From Delphinus delphis (lineage: Eukaryota; Chordata; Mammalia; Artiodactyla; Delphinidae), in contig NC_082699.1 of assembly GCF_949987515.2 (NCBI RefSeq), forward strand, positions 77,689,281 through 77,753,280: a DNA stretch of 64,000 nucleotides. The letters run 5' to 3'. A program made the position numbers and the translations under genes. The first letter of the stretch is position 1, and each line of letters begins with the position of its first letter. Shown in pieces: positions 1-13,565 of this stretch. Below the pieces are notes generated by a model. The model did not search any database. It was not told the DNA's origin and saw only the letters and a list, made by a program, of their open reading frames with translations.

Positions 1-458
<458 letters not shown>

Positions 459-2329
459 TCAGACAGAACCAGAATTGTACAATCTCAAGAGTGAGAGGAA
501 CAGTTAAAATCCTCTGTAGAAAAACCCCAGAAAACAGACGTGCATGTAAAACGCTGCAGGCGATTCGTCTGTTCCACAGACATTTCCTCTCCGTAGTGCC
601 GGGCACTCCTGTAGGGGCTTAAGGCTGCACCAGTGAACAAGGGCCGGTGACCCCTGTGCTACTCCAGATGACATCCCAGAGGAGGATACAGACAAACACG
701 GTGAACGAGACATCCATCGTGGACTGGAGCGGGTTAGAAGGTAACCTCCCCGAGAGGAGAGGGGAAGAGAGGGGATGAGAACAAAGAACTGCTGGAGGGG
801 AGGGGATGCCGGCCAGGGGTGGAGAGAGGGGTCAGACCCTGTGGCTTCTACCCTAAGTGAGAGGCCCCCCGAAAGGGGAGGTGAGGAAAGGCGCCACGGA
901 GGCGGGGGGGGGGGGGGCAGGAAGACAGCGGGCTGGGCATCGGGGAGGGTGAGTTCGGGTTTCTGGTGAGAGAAGGGGGAGATCAGAAGCCCAGCTCTGG
1001 ACAAGACAGGCTTGAGATGTCGGTGGGACGGCAGCTTGCTGGCACAGAGGCCCATCTGTTAAACGTCTGAGTTTGGGGCCTTCTGAGAGTCACTAGCAAC
1101 CCAGGACATCTCAATGTAACCACTCTGCTCTGAATGACTTAGTCTGTCCTCTGTAACTACACAGCAAACTTCCAGGACCAGCACCATGAATTCTACCTCT
1201 ATGTGCGTAAGGCTGATTGGTATACCTGAGAAATGACACAAAATGCCCATTTTACAGGAGATCTGAATAACAACAGAAACTTCTGTAAGACCGTAAGTCA
1301 TCATCAATCCTGTCAATTCAACTCAAATATTGAACATGGTGCTTTATTAAGACAGTAAAGAAACGCAAGGAAAATACTGCTCTCTAAAAATGCATAGTTT
1401 CGAGTGGGTGCTAAGCCTGAGATTCCACAGGCCGCATGTCTACAAAGGGGTGTACGTGAGCAGACCAGGTGTCTCGGCCATCAGTCCATGGACTAGGCCC
1501 GGTGACTAGTGGCCCAAGGCTGCAGAGGCCTGGGGGGTGCCGAGCTGTCAGAGCGGCTGGTCACAGAGACCTGATGCTGGAGAAGATGTCAGTCCACAGC
1601 ACGCAAGACCAGAACTGAGCACAGGGTTTTCTAAAAGCCTTTAAAAGGGGGCAGATGCGAACACATCTCAGTAACTGCTCACGACACAATTTTCATTACC
1701 TTCTTTAAAACACAAGCAGAGTTTAGGGGGACAGAGCAGTTCTTCAATGTTGAATGAAAATGCCACCCTGGTGTCCACGAGGCCGAGGTGAGGGGCAGGT
1801 GATGAGGCTCTGAGTTAGTAACAGCTAGCAGACACTCAAAAGATCTTAACAAGTGAGTCTAGAGGAGGACTGCTCTGGGATGAATTAAGAGAAAATAGAT
1901 TTAAAGCATGGTTTTTAAGACTAGGATAATAATGATGCGAGCGTGCGCAGATGACCAGCGATGCTCAAATTATAAAAATGAACCTGATAACCGGGCCTAA
2001 GAAAAAAAGAAAAGTGTGTGCTGGGAGCCTTCAGATACGCCTCGTGCCCATGACTCTGAGAATGAGGGCTGCCCTGCCGCCCCGTGCGCCGCCCCTGCAC
2101 CCGGCCCAGTCCCCCTCTGCTCGCTTCTCCTCGTCGTCCTCCTTCCCCGCTCAGCTCCACCTGGGGTCCCTGCACTGGAGCTCCGCCCTGTCTGGCACAC
2201 TCCCCACGGGGAGCTCAGGGACTGCCCCTCCTTGTTCACGTGTCAGCGTCTCACGGGAAGAGGGCCCTGACCTCCCCAAGCCCAGGCTTTGTTTTTCTCG
2301 GAGCACAGATTCCCCACTTGATACTCAGT

Positions 2330-2475
2330 GTGTTTGCTTCTGCCGGTCCCCTCGTGCCTCAGATAGAATTTAAGGGCTGTGCGAGCAGGAACCCTGACTG
2401 TTTTGTTCATGACAACGTCCCCACCGCCGAGCTGCCACTTGGGGGACGACTGACAAATAACTGCTAAAAGAATTC
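2330..2475 (+). mobile_element. Probable LINE-2 3'-end fragment
   Basis: The order of features is that of an L2 3' end: a stretch like 'gaatttaagggctgtgcgag', then a 'gaccctgact-gttttgttca' analogue, then a tail in which the usual 'tgacaaataactgct' part replaces the (TGAA)n end. It is highly diverged and was called by eye only. It has no coding potential. Confidence 0.4.
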
Positions 2476-4162
2476 ACTGAGTCTCAAATAACGTAACCAG
2501 TGCTGGGTTCTTGCCCATGAAATCTATGCTGAGTTACATTTGACCAATTATTAAGAATCCCTGATAAAATGTTATTACATCTTACAGAACACTAAAGAGC
2601 ATAAACTGGAAAAAGGATTTTTAACGGAAACCTAGAGGAATGAATCGGCTATAAAATGAGATTCCCACATGAAAAACAAAATAAACAAGCATTCACATAC
2701 GATGTGTATCAGAAAGACATTCAACAAAAAAGGTTAGCACTGATATTTTCCTGGAGGCTGGGATTCACTCAACAAATACTTAGTAAACACTATGGATATT
2801 GAAAAAAATTTTTCTCTTGTATTTTTACAACTAAAATGAATTACTTATAAGTGACTGAAATAAAGTCTATCAGCCCTGCTGTTAGCTGTGTGATCCTGGT
2901 AAGTCCCTGTACTCCAGGAACTTCAGAATGCTTGCTTGTTAAGAATTCTAGAGATGTAAGGAAGCTCAGAGACCACTGGGTTCAAGTCCAATACTTTAGA
3001 TCAAGAAGCCTCACCTCCCTTACATCTCACAGTCAGGTAGATCCAGCTCTAAGATTTAGGTCTTCTGATCAAATTTAGATCCAGGGCTCTTTCTAATGCA
3101 TTTTGCCTCAAGAGCAGAGTTAAGAGAATTAAGAAGATAAACAATACAGATAGAGTAAAAACAAAAAAAACAAAAAAAACAAAAAAAACCCCAAAAAACT
3201 GGAAAAAGAGATAATGGATAAAAATATATAATAAATGATACAGTTTTATATAAGTATAAGGGTAAAAACTTTCAAAACTGAACTTTAAAAAACAGAATCT
3301 CTAATAACAATTATCTATTTTCCTCGAAGGAAAGACTTTTACAGTCCTCCGGTTATAAAAGTAATGATCAGTGTATCCCTAGCGCATGTGTAAAGGATGT
3401 GGAAAACTGACAGATAAGGAGACACAGGGGGAAAAATTGCCATTTGCAGTTTCCATATCGGGGGTCACAAAAGGTCAATCATCTGCTATTATATCCCTAC
3501 TAAAGCCATCTCTGTTCACTGTCATTGTTCCAGTTAAAAATAGTTTCTTGAACATGTATGTACTGTTATTTTAAACTGTCATTGAAAAATTACTGATCTA
3601 ATAAAAAAAGACATACAACAGCAAGCGCTGGTCGGGGTGTGGAGAAATGGGCAACCTCACACATTGCTGCTAGGAACTGAAACTGGGGCAGTTTCTTTGG
3701 AAAAAAGCTTAGCAGGTCGGCAGAAAGTTAAACAGTGGCTAGATGACCCAGCAATTCCACTCCTAGACACACATACTCAAGAGAACCGAAAACTATGTTC
3801 ACACAAAAACTTGTACACGAGTGTTCATAGCAGCATTGTGCATAACAGCCAAAAAGTGGTAATAACCCAAATGACCATCAACTGATGACTGGCAAAACAA
3901 AAAGTAGTCTATCCATACAATGGGATGTTATTTGGCCATAAAAAGAAATGAAGTACTGACACAGGCTACCACGTGGATGAACCTGACAACATTATGCTAA
4001 TGGAAAGAAACCAATCATACAAGGCCACACACTGTATGATTTCACTTATATGAAATGTCCAGAACAGGCAACTCTAGAGAAAGAGAAAGCAAACTGGATT
4101 GGCAAGGGCTGGGGAGAGGGTGGAATGGGAAGCGACTGCTAACAGGTATGGGGCTTCTTTTG

Positions 4163-5002
4163 TCTTTTCTTTCTTTTAAACTGAAGTATAGTTGATTTAT
4201 AATAGTATATCAGTTTAAGGTGTACAACATAGTGATTCAAAATTTTTATAGATTATATTCCATTTAAAGTTATTATAAAAAAGGTTATCATACAATATTG
4301 ACTATATTCCCTGTGCTGTACAATATACTCTTGTTGCTTATTTATTCTATACATAGTAGCTTGCACCTCTTAATCCCGTACCTATCGTGCCCCTCCCCCC
4401 ATCCACTTTCCGCACTGGTAACCACTAGTTTGTTCTCTATGTCTCTGAGTCTGTTTCTGTTTTGTTACATTGGTTCATTTATTTTTTAGATTCCACATAT
4501 AAGTGATAACATAACAGTATTTGCCTTTCTCTGTTTGACTCATTTCACTAAGCATAATACCCTCCAGGTCCATCCATGGTGTTGCAAATGGCAAAGTTTC
4601 ATTCTTTATTACGGCTGGATAATATTCCATTGTATACATATACATACCACATCTTTTTTTTTTTTTTTTAACATCTTTATTGGGGTATAATTGCTTTACA
4701 ATGGTGTGTTAGTTTCTACCACATCTTCTTTATCCATTCATCTGTTGATGGACACTTAGGATGCTTCCATGTCTTGGCTATTGTAAATAATACTACTATG
4801 AACACTGGGGTACGTGTATCTTTTCAAATTAGTGTTTTTGTTTTCTTTGGATACATACCCGGGAGTGGAACTTGCTGGATCATATGGTAGTTCTATTTTT
4901 ACTTTTTTGAAGAACCTCCATACTGTTCTCCACAGTGGCTGCACCAATTTACATTCCTACCATCAGTGTACAAGGCTTCCCTCTTCTCCACATCCTCGCC
5001 AA
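4163..5002 (-). mobile_element. L1 3'-end copy inserted inside the older L1
   Basis: This is a minus-strand L1 3' segment. The plus strand reads complementary 3' UTR and ORF2 text (for example cagtttaaggtgtacaacat at 4212-4231, and a ...ctgttgatggacac... stretch near 4742). It lies between the 18-bp target duplications at 4145-4162 and 5003-5020. A third element interrupts it at 4656-4716. It is 5'-truncated and has no intact ORF. Confidence 0.85.
4656..4716 (-). mobile_element. Very short young L1 3' tail, third layer of the nest
   Basis: An oligo-T run followed by the complement of a cetartiodactyl L1 3' terminus (acatctttattggggtataa...), about 61 bp in all. It is bounded by the 11-bp duplication taccacatctt at 4645-4655 and 4717-4727. 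Removing it restores the L1 text 'ataccacatcttctttatcc'. The same 3' terminus, on the opposite strand, ends the U6/L1 chimera at 61.3 kb. Confidence 0.85.
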
Positions 5003-5365
5003 GGTATGGGGTTTCTTTTGAGGTAAAGAAAATGTTCCAAAATTGACTGTGGTGATGGCCGTACAACTCTGTGAATATACTAAAGAACCACTGAACTGTG
5101 CACTTTAACAGAGTGAATTTCATAGTATGTGAACTATATCTCAATGAGATGATTCTTAAACAAATCATTAAAAAAAATTCACTGATCTCTTTGGGAGGGC
5201 AACTTGGGGCAAATTAATGTTCTTTTCTTGAGAATGCAGGTAATTGGGAATGCTGGCTAACTGCTGTTGACTTTGCATCTGTTTGTTATCTATTTGTCAA
5301 CTGCACCCAAGGGAACAATCATCTGTGGAATCCATTACTGATGACAGAGGCTGGATGAAAGACTA

Positions 5366-6641
<1,276 letters not shown>

Positions 6642-6662
6642 CTTCATCTATTCCATAGCTTT
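6642..6662 (-). CDS. PTK2: PTK2 neural microexon 'box 7' (21 nt, inserts KSYGIDE)
   Basis: A 21-nt cassette exon with an ATACAG acceptor (complement of 6663-6668) and a GTAACA donor (complement of 6636-6641). Read from the Tyr397 exon (TCG A|AA), it gives Lys-Ser-Tyr-Gly-Ile-Asp-Glu, and the split codon to the next exon becomes Ala. This is the box 7 insert known from brain FAK isoforms, which raises autophosphorylation. It is phase 1-1, so inclusion or skipping keeps the frame. The sense strand upstream has a pyrimidine run (complement of about 6677-6690) and a UGC 8-10 nt before the exon, the layout expected of SRRM4 (nSR100) dependent neural microexons. The peptide match, frame and splice sites are seen; neural regulation is inferred from known biology. 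Confidence 0.94.
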
Positions 6663-8023
6663 CTGTATTGCAATTAAGAGAGAAAAAAATTGAAGACCTT
6701 GCTTAGAAATAACTAATAGCAATTAGGTTAACAACAACAAACTCGGAGAGTACGTTTCAATATTTACTTTCTTAAATATTTTGACTATCAACACGGGTCA
6801 AAAAAGAGGACCAAACACCAAACGCAAGTAACATCCTCAAGTTAACTCAGTGTGATACACAATGCTCTACGTTTCTACCCCATAAATTCCTACATGATCA
6901 CCGTATTGTGGGGTTTGGACAAAAGGTAGCCATGTTGGACATTTACCACTCAACTATGAAAATATACGAATAAAAATGTGGATACTCTGCAGGAATGTAC
7001 AAATGGCTAGGTGGCTAACCAAAACTTTAAACCTAAATTTAAACATTCTTCCAAATTGCTACTGCAAGTCAAAGTAAACACATTTAAGTTTTTCAGCTCT
7101 TGCCTCTGTTTCAAATCACTAACCTGGGAGCTCTTGAAAGGAGAGGTCCACCCAGGATAATGTTTGCCTGACAGGGCTGGGCTGTTTCTCTTTATTTTGG
7201 TAACTCTCCTCAGTGTATATGGTAAATCTATTGAGAACCACTTTTAAAATATTTACACAACAGGGTAAAGCACCTGAAACATTTATTTTCCAAATACATG
7301 GAGCTCTACTGAAACCAGGACATCAGATGTTGAATTATCAGGCCTCTGAGGCTGTAAGGTGGACTCCTAATTGGGCCTCTTTAAGAGGTAGGGTTAACTT
7401 TTTTTTTTAACCTGAGTGAAATTCCAAGGTTGTCTCCAACTCAAGAGCTGTGACTATATACACCCCACCACAAGGGCTGGGGCTCCCAGACTCTCTTCAC
7501 CAGCAAGCCGCACAGCGGAGAGAAGCAGAGGGTGACACTGCTAGGCTGCTGTGGGGGGTGGTCAGTGAAGAGCCCTTCTCTCCCCACACCTCCAACTCGG
7601 AGCTGGACGGACTGGACGCGGGCTGCTCTTTGTAATTGCTTAGTCAAGGGCAATAAAAAAATGAAAGTTCAAAGGGGAAATGCAATTCATTAAATGTGTG
7701 TATTCAAAGAGCTGTATATATGTGTGAGTATACATATTTAACTTCAAATACTAATTTCCTACAGAGAGGGAATGCTCTAATCATTAAAGGTTATATTATC
7801 ATAGAGCCAGAAAACAAGATTACAAAAACCCCATAAGTGAATTGACTTATTATAGATATTTGAGTTTCAGGCTTCTGACCTGGCAGTGGGCACATACAAT
7901 ACAGAATTCTAAAGGCTGAAAAGAATATTTCTGTTACTAACTCAATAAGGTCTTAAAAGTAGTTCTAAAAGGACAATAAATACCTAAACCGTTTAAACAC
8001 GAGATATTTAAAAGTCTACTCAC
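6663..8023 (-). other. PTK2: PTK2 intron between the Tyr397 exon and box 7
   Basis: A 1.4-kb intron with a GTGAGT donor (complement of 8018-8023). It is mostly unique AT-rich sequence and I recognise no transposable element. A mild GC-rich patch at 7440-7640 has no coding signal I can identify. Confidence 0.8.
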
Positions 8024-8080
8024 TCGAGGGCATGGTGTAGGTATCTTCCTCGTCGATAATCTCAGCATAGTCATCTGTTT
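8024..8080 (-). CDS. PTK2: PTK2 exon: autophosphorylation segment with Tyr397 and Tyr407
   Basis: A 57-nt exon with a CCTACAG acceptor and a GTGAGT donor. The reading is (G)AA ACA GAT GAC TAT..., giving ETDDYAEIIDEEDTYTMPS. Tyr397 (DDYAEI) is the autophosphorylation site that docks the Src SH2 domain and PI3K p85 when FAK is active; Tyr407 (DTYTM) is a second known phosphotyrosine. The sequence is identical to human as I recall it. The exon is phase 1-1 and a multiple of three, so skipping it would delete the Tyr397 segment without breaking the frame. The regulated microexons box 6 and box 7 lie on either side of it in the transcript. Confidence 0.98.
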
Positions 8081-9226
8081 CTGTAGGAAAGGAAACAGAG
8101 GTGAAATATTCAACCCCCTGGCCTTTAATATAACTCGAAAAGGCAAAATGATCTGCCTAAACCCCCTACCATGCTGACATTATTCTTAAAACACTATTAC
8201 TCCATTTTTGCTCACACATGAGTCATTTATGGAAATAAAAGTGACACCATGGTCCAACATGTCATAATACACAGACCTGTTCCTCAGAGAGCAAAGAGAC
8301 TAACAGAGAAAGCCCTTGTGGAAAACAGAAAGACATGAAACAACTGTTTGCACGATTCAAACCCACCAAGCAGTACTGACTGCCAAGCTCCCCCTCAACT
8401 ACACCAAATACACGTTTAAAACCACACCGCTGTCTACCAGGATTTCTCCAAACAAGACCGGTACCTCCAGAACACAGCTTAGATTTCATTCATAGTTAGA
8501 CTCCACAGCACAGTCTGGATGTTCTCCTTTAGAAAACAAAACGGCAGGCTGACTTTTGAGGAGATTAACTGGGCTAACTTACTTCATTTGTTCAGAGTGA
8601 AAGCAACCCAGGAATTTCTCTCCTGTAACTTTTCACTCAGATATTTAAACAGTATGCATTAATGTCAAAAGGGTAAAAGATGTGCCAAAGAGAATAAAAT
8701 CAGAACAAACAGCACATTGAAACGAGTTCTTTTCAGACGTAATGTCAAGGAGTTCCAATGTTTCCACTAATTCCTTTCAGTAATGCAGCAACTTAAAGAC
8801 CCACCACCACATTAGTGGGGGGAAAACCCCTTTTGTAGAAAACACCCACTCACTTGGATAACAATTACACTGAAAAATCACTCAGCTCTTGTCTGTCTTT
8901 CTCTTTCTGGAAAGAGGAAAACCTTTAGTAGCTCTATGCACAAGGGTTTAGGCTGATGGGCCAGGAAAGGAGGGGCAGTACTTCCTGAATTATCATCTGA
9001 AGAGAGATCGTTTTCAAAATTTAACCCCAGAGAAACTAAAAGCTAAAGAACTAAAAGTTCTTTCTTCTGTGCTGCCATTATTACTCCATTCAGATATTAA
9101 AATTATAGAAACCAAAGAAAATAGAGACTACATATAGTTTACGGTCTCTAGATATCAACTGTTCTACATACTGCTACGGTAACGACTGAGACCCAATCTA
9201 AAAGCAACTGGAAGAATTCATTTCTT

Positions 9227-9777
9227 GCTTTCTTCTCTTTTTTTTTTTGCGGTACGTGGGCCTCTCACCGTTGTGGCCTCTCCCGTTGCGGAGCACAGGC
9301 TCCGGACGCACAGGCTCAGCGGCCATGGCTCACGGGCCCAGCCGCTCCGCGGCGTGTGGGATCCTCCCAGACCGGGGCACGAACCCGTGTCCCCTGCATC
9401 AGCAGGCGGACTCTCAACCACTGCGCCACCAGGGAAGCCCTCTTCTTCTTTTTTTTTAAAATTTATTTATTTAGTTTTGGCTGCGTTGGGTCTTCGCTGC
9501 TGCGCACGGGCTTTCTCTAGCCGCGGCGAGCGGGGGCTACTCTTCATTGCGGTGCACGGGCTTCTCACTGCAGTGGCTTCTCTTGTTGCGGAGCATGGGC
9601 TCTACGTGCGCGGGCTTCAGCAGTTGTGGCCTGCAGGCTCTAGAGCACAGGCTCAGTAGCTGTGGCGCACACGCTTAGTTGCTCTGCGGCATGTGGGATC
9701 TTCCTGGACCACAGCTCGAACCCGTGTCCCCTGCATTGGCAGGTGGATTCTCAACCACTGAGCCACCAGGGAAGCCC
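9227..9777 (-). mobile_element. Long CHR-1-like SINE (minus) interrupted by a CHR-2-like SINE
   Basis: The outer element is a long tRNA-derived SINE. Its complement starts at 9777 with gggcttccctggtggctcag and ends in a mixed A-rich tail (complement of about 9441-9475). The 15-bp duplication aagaattcatttctt flanks the composite at 9212-9226 and 9778-9792. The inner CHR-2-like SINE (9238-9440) sits in the tail of the outer one, in the same orientation. SINEs of this kind carry internal polymerase III A and B boxes but no protein gene. Confidence 0.93.
9238..9440 (-). mobile_element. Short CHR-2-like SINE inserted in the tail of the longer SINE
   Basis: A T-run at 9238-9248 (the element's A tail) is followed by the complement of the typical short cetacean SINE, including the 'gcggccatggctcacgggcc' block at 9319-9338. 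It ends at the head gggcttccctgg (complement of 9429-9440). A short tcttct repeat at 9231-9236 and 9441-9446 is the likely target duplication. Confidence 0.92.
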
Positions 9778-10619
9778 AAGAATTCATTTCTTAATTCGTA
9801 ATCATCATTAAAAGTGATTAAAGTAAAAACAAATTCGACTGGCAGAATGTAAAGTCAATAAATCGGTTCTCCTTTAGAGATTTAGCAAATGTTACCTATT
9901 TGTGAGTCCTGTATGCCAGGTGGATAATTTATATTATTCTTACATGTTTATAGGTAATACTACTTTCAGGATTGAAGAAAAAAATTATTTAATCTACCCC
10001 AAACCTTACATTCTTTATTCCTAAATTTCTCCCTCCTATCCTGTTCCCAGTGACTACCAGGAAGAGTGAGTGATGGTTCCTAGGCCGGGAGCCTTGCTTT
10101 TGTGTAAGGTGAGATGCAATTTGGGGATGGAGGTGGTGTTAAGGCAGAGGCAAGGAAAGGGCTAAGCGGGGGAATGTGCCGGGGCTAAGGCCCCACAGAC
10201 GGACACTCAGCCACTCACTCTGTCTGCAGTCGGACAAGCTCCCCTCACGCCCCTCCCTCAGAGCACATGCAACTAAGGCTCAATTTCCTGCAACCACAGA
10301 CCCACCCTTGCTGCCCCCTTTCACACAAAGCACACACCCTTAGAGGCCAAACACATTAGCTGACCCTGGGGGGCCGGATTCTGGCAGTGAAACTGCCCAG
10401 ATCTCTTGCCTCTGCCGCCCTGCTACCAGATTTGCTCCGGAATCTTCAACACCCCCTGCACTTGGCTCTCAGCTCTACTAAGGAGATATCGGGGATCCAT
10501 CGACTCTGCGGGCACCAAAGTTTCCCAAGGCTGTTGGGGTCACTGACCGCCTGTCCCTCCGTCTCTGTGGGTAATGGTATCTGCCACCTGAGTGTCACCT
10601 GTTCAGAGACCCATCCTCA

Positions 10620-10850
10620 CCCCCATCACTCTCGATCACGTTGCCTGACATGTTTTGCTCAGGGCCCATCACTACCAACCCTCTGGCGGTCCTCTGGTTC
10701 CTCGTCAACCGTGTACCCCCATCCAGAGCAGAGCCCCCAGGGCAGTGGGCCCTGCTGTATGTACCTTGTTTACTGCTGTGTTCTCAGCTTCCAACCCAGG
10801 GCCGGCCGGCCCGGGAGGCACCCAGTAAGCACTTGCTGAACGAAAGGGAG
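10620..10850 (+). mobile_element. Probable LINE-2 3' end
   Basis: It has the order of an L2 terminus: an 'agcccccagggcagtgggccc' type segment, 'tttactgctgtgttctcagc', then 'cacccagtaagcacttgctg aacgaa' in place of the usual 'caataaatatttgttgaatgaa'. It is diverged and was called by eye. Confidence 0.5.
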
Positions 10851-11417
10851 GAGTGCCCTTCAACAGTGCAGGAGGGGACGGCGCTCCCTGTGACCCAGAG
10901 GCGAGGAAGCCAGGCCAGCCACAGCTGCATGTCTGGGCGCTGCTCCACCCCAGGAGCCGCTGAACCCGTCTGCGCTTCAGCTGTGCCCTCACGTGCCCAG
11001 TGCGAGCACGGCTACCTGGTGGGGCCGTCGTGAGGATTACAGAGATGCACGTGAAGTTGTGGTGCAGCCCTGCACAGGACAGGTGACAAACAGGTGGGAG
11101 GCTCCTTGGTTCCCTCCTTCTGAGGCCTCTGGAAGGAGCCTTCCTGGTGGGACTGTAAGCGCTTCCCAGATGGCCTCTTCTTATAAAACTCTCAGCAGGG
11201 ATACCGACTCTGAACCGGCTTCAAGGAGTAAGAATAAAATGGCTCATGTGTCAGAGGCTAACACACAAAAGTGACGTGGGAAAAACCAAGTTGCATGCAC
11301 TTGCATTAATTCACACAATCACAAGAGAAAGGCTGCAGTTTTTTTCTTTAGTGCTGTGTGAATTCTACAAAAAAACTTTGGGGATTATCCAAGCTTCCTG
11401 GGCATTACTCATGACGA

Positions 11418-11455
11418 CACGTGGGTGTGGCTATGGGTACCGTGACGTCACGTGA
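11418..11455. promoter_or_regulatory. Candidate intronic element: E-box, CACCC box, overlapping CRE and E-box
   Basis: Within 38 bp lie CACGTG (11418-11423), GTGGGTGTGG (11421-11430, a KLF-type CACCC box on the other strand), a perfect CRE TGACGTCA (11443-11450) inside the 12-bp palindrome cgtgacgtcacg (11441-11452), and TCACGTGA (11448-11455) overlapping it. These are consensus sites for ATF/CREB and USF/TFE factors. Whether they are bound is not shown by sequence. Confidence 0.35.
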
Positions 11456-12974
11456 ACTTTTGCTGCTGTGTTCTCCTTGAGTTGGTTCTTATGCAGAAAG
11501 GTCAACACTACTGAAGGCACGTGGACCTACAAAGGTTTTACCGTAACCTTCTATATAGGGCTTTCCAAGTGGGGATACTCGGCATATTTGTCTAAGAATT
11601 CTTGATACTGATTTGGTTCTATCTTCCCTTTTTCCTTCCTGGTTTTTAGGATTATGAGACAGTATGACACTGAGATGCAAGGTACTTTTACATACTCAAG
11701 GGCCCCTGAAAAACTGGAGTCCACCCTGAAACCACCTGGCCCCCAAAATAATGACATAAAAGAAGGAAAATATAAAGGAAAAGGAAACAGGTTCAAAGAT
11801 CTCGTCACAAATACAGGAAAGCAGCTCTGCACCCTCCATTTGAGCAGGACGACAGCTAACGGAGCGCTCGCCCTAACGCCAGACGCCGTCACAAACAGCT
11901 ACACATGTCGCCATCTAATCCTCGGGGCATCGTACATGGTGGCACTGTTATCATCATCCCCGCTTCCCAGGCAGGAAGCTGGCGGACCCAGAGGCACCCT
12001 GAGTTTCTCACAGTCCCCAGCCACTCAGCGCTCCAGCAGAGCTCCTGGGCCGCCGTGTTCTGGGCTTCGTTCTTTACTATCTCCCAATACGTTTCTGGGG
12101 ACTTTTATTTGTGAGACCAGATACCTGATGCTTCGAAACCTCGGAGTGTTCCCCTAAGGATGTTCTGGGACTTCACCCCCAACATGGGCATCCCTGGAAG
12201 GCTTAACTGGGTCTGTGCACTTGGGAGACAATTCTAGGACCATGAGTCAAATATTTCAAAGTAAACATTTTGAAAAATGGACAGAGACTTCTGAAACCTT
12301 GGATAACACTGTAATTTGAAAGGTTTGGTATCACAATACGTGGTAAAATAAAAATGAGGGGAAGACACGTTAAAAGGGCAGAAACCGACAGCTCAGTAAT
12401 TAGGAGAGAAAGGTACAATGTTCTCCTTTTAAAACAAAGGAAAAGAGGCCTAGTGAAGTCACTACTGAAACCAGTGACACACGCCTGTCACGCTCTGTCA
12501 CGCAAAGAGCCTGAAGCCTCCGGAGTCACCGTGAAGGGGTCAGTTTCGAGCTGGAGAGGGACAGAGCAGTGGACGCTCGGCTGTAAACAAAAGGAAGTGC
12601 ACCGGAGCCTGCAGGACCACAAAGCTCTCAGGAGCCAACCCCTCCCCGCGGGGAAGAGGGGGGCCAGGTGATTCCCTCTCCACCTCCTCCACCTGCCCTT
12701 CGGGGCCTGACACCAAGTGCTCTGACGACAGCCTCTGGTCGGCGCCCTGCTGCCCTCAGGAGGCCTGATGAGGCACCACCCCCAGGGCAACACATGCACA
12801 GTCACGGGATTGCTCAGCAATTCAGTGGGACCAAGCAACAGCACAGCTTCTCACCACACCTGCACACGTGACCCTGCCGTGAGCCCTGGAGGTGGCGACC
12901 AGCTTGTGGGGGCCAGGGGCAGGAGGGCTTTCAGGAAGCCAGGAAGGGCTCCGCTGTGCTCTGTGACCTGCACC

Positions 12975-13292
12975 GGGGTCGGTCAGCTTTTTCTGCAAAA
13001 GGTCTGACAGTATGTATCTTAGACTTCACGGCTCACAAAGTCTCCACTGCAACCACTTAACTCTGCTGTTGAGATTGCAGGGGTGGGCAGACACGTCATG
13101 AGTGAACGTGTCACTATGTTCCAGCAAAACTTTACTGATGGACACAGAAATTTGAATTTCACATAGTTTTGATGCCAGGTACTATTCTTTGATTGTACCC
13201 CCAACCATTAAGAACTGTAATAACGGTTCTTAGTTCCAGGAGCAATACAAAAACAGAGGTGAGCCGTATTTGGCCCGCAGGCCTTAGTCTGT
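12975..13292 (+). mobile_element. Ancient non-autonomous hAT-Charlie-type DNA transposon
   Basis: The left end reads gtcggtcagctttttctgca, like the well-known 'ggtcggcaaactttttctgt' terminus. The right end reads gccgtatttggcccgcaggc. The middle has 'ccagcaaaactttactgatg' in place of 'ccaataaaactttatttaca'. It is diverged and carries no transposase. The family name is not certain. Confidence 0.6.
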
Positions 13293-13429
13293 GGAAGTCT
13301 CAGCTTATTCACCTGTAAAATGGGGATACTACTACTCACCCTAATTCAAATGTGGGGAAAAGGCACGATGTTTTCTTTAGATAAATAATGTGCTAATAAC
13401 CACTCGTTAATACACGTTTGTTGACATCT

Positions 13430-13565
13430 TTATGCTTTCACAGTAGTCCGCACGACAAACATCAAGGCCTGTTACAGATGAAGACTCCAGAGATGAAGTG
13501 CTTTGCTCAAGGTCACCCAACTGGCCAGCTGGTGACGGGACGGGGCGAGGCTGGAGCCTGGGACC
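13430..13565 (-). mobile_element. MIR-like ancient SINE fragment
   Basis: The run gttacagatgaagactccag, then a 'gctcaaggtcacccaactgg' block, then a 'gaggctggagcctgggacc' end, matches the complement of the MIR core and head. It is diverged and was called by eye. Confidence 0.5.

Larger units (their letters stand above)
3605..5177 (+). mobile_element. Old L1 3' end (ORF2 C-terminus plus 3' UTR), split by a later L1
   Basis: The ORF2 C-terminal relic runs from about 3605 (tgtggagaaatgggcaacct) through a coded tail and 3' UTR to 4162. It resumes at 5003-5177 and ends in a short A-rich tail (ttaaaaaaaa). The break is a clean insertion: an 18-bp duplication, ggtatgggg(c/t)ttcttttg, lies at 4145-4162 and again at 5003-5020. 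The copy is 5'-truncated and full of stops, so it is inactive. Confidence 0.85.

Noticed and set aside
504..1055. 183-codon minus-strand frame with a proline-rich stretch.
   Set aside because: The proline run is the complement of the 14-G homopolymer region. There is no family similarity and no splice sites consistent with FAK.
1993..2013. A plus-strand frame encodes a seven-residue basic run identical to a classical nuclear localisation signal.
   Set aside because: It comes from an A-rich intronic stretch (cctaagaaaaaaagaaaagtg) in a frame with no other protein similarity, no promoter and no splice context. It is a chance match.
9225..9659. 144-codon frame and similar frames at 41.6-41.9, 42.2-42.6 and 18.8-19.1 kb that resemble one another.
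   Set aside because: The similarity is due to the shared SINE sequence being translated, not to a protein family.
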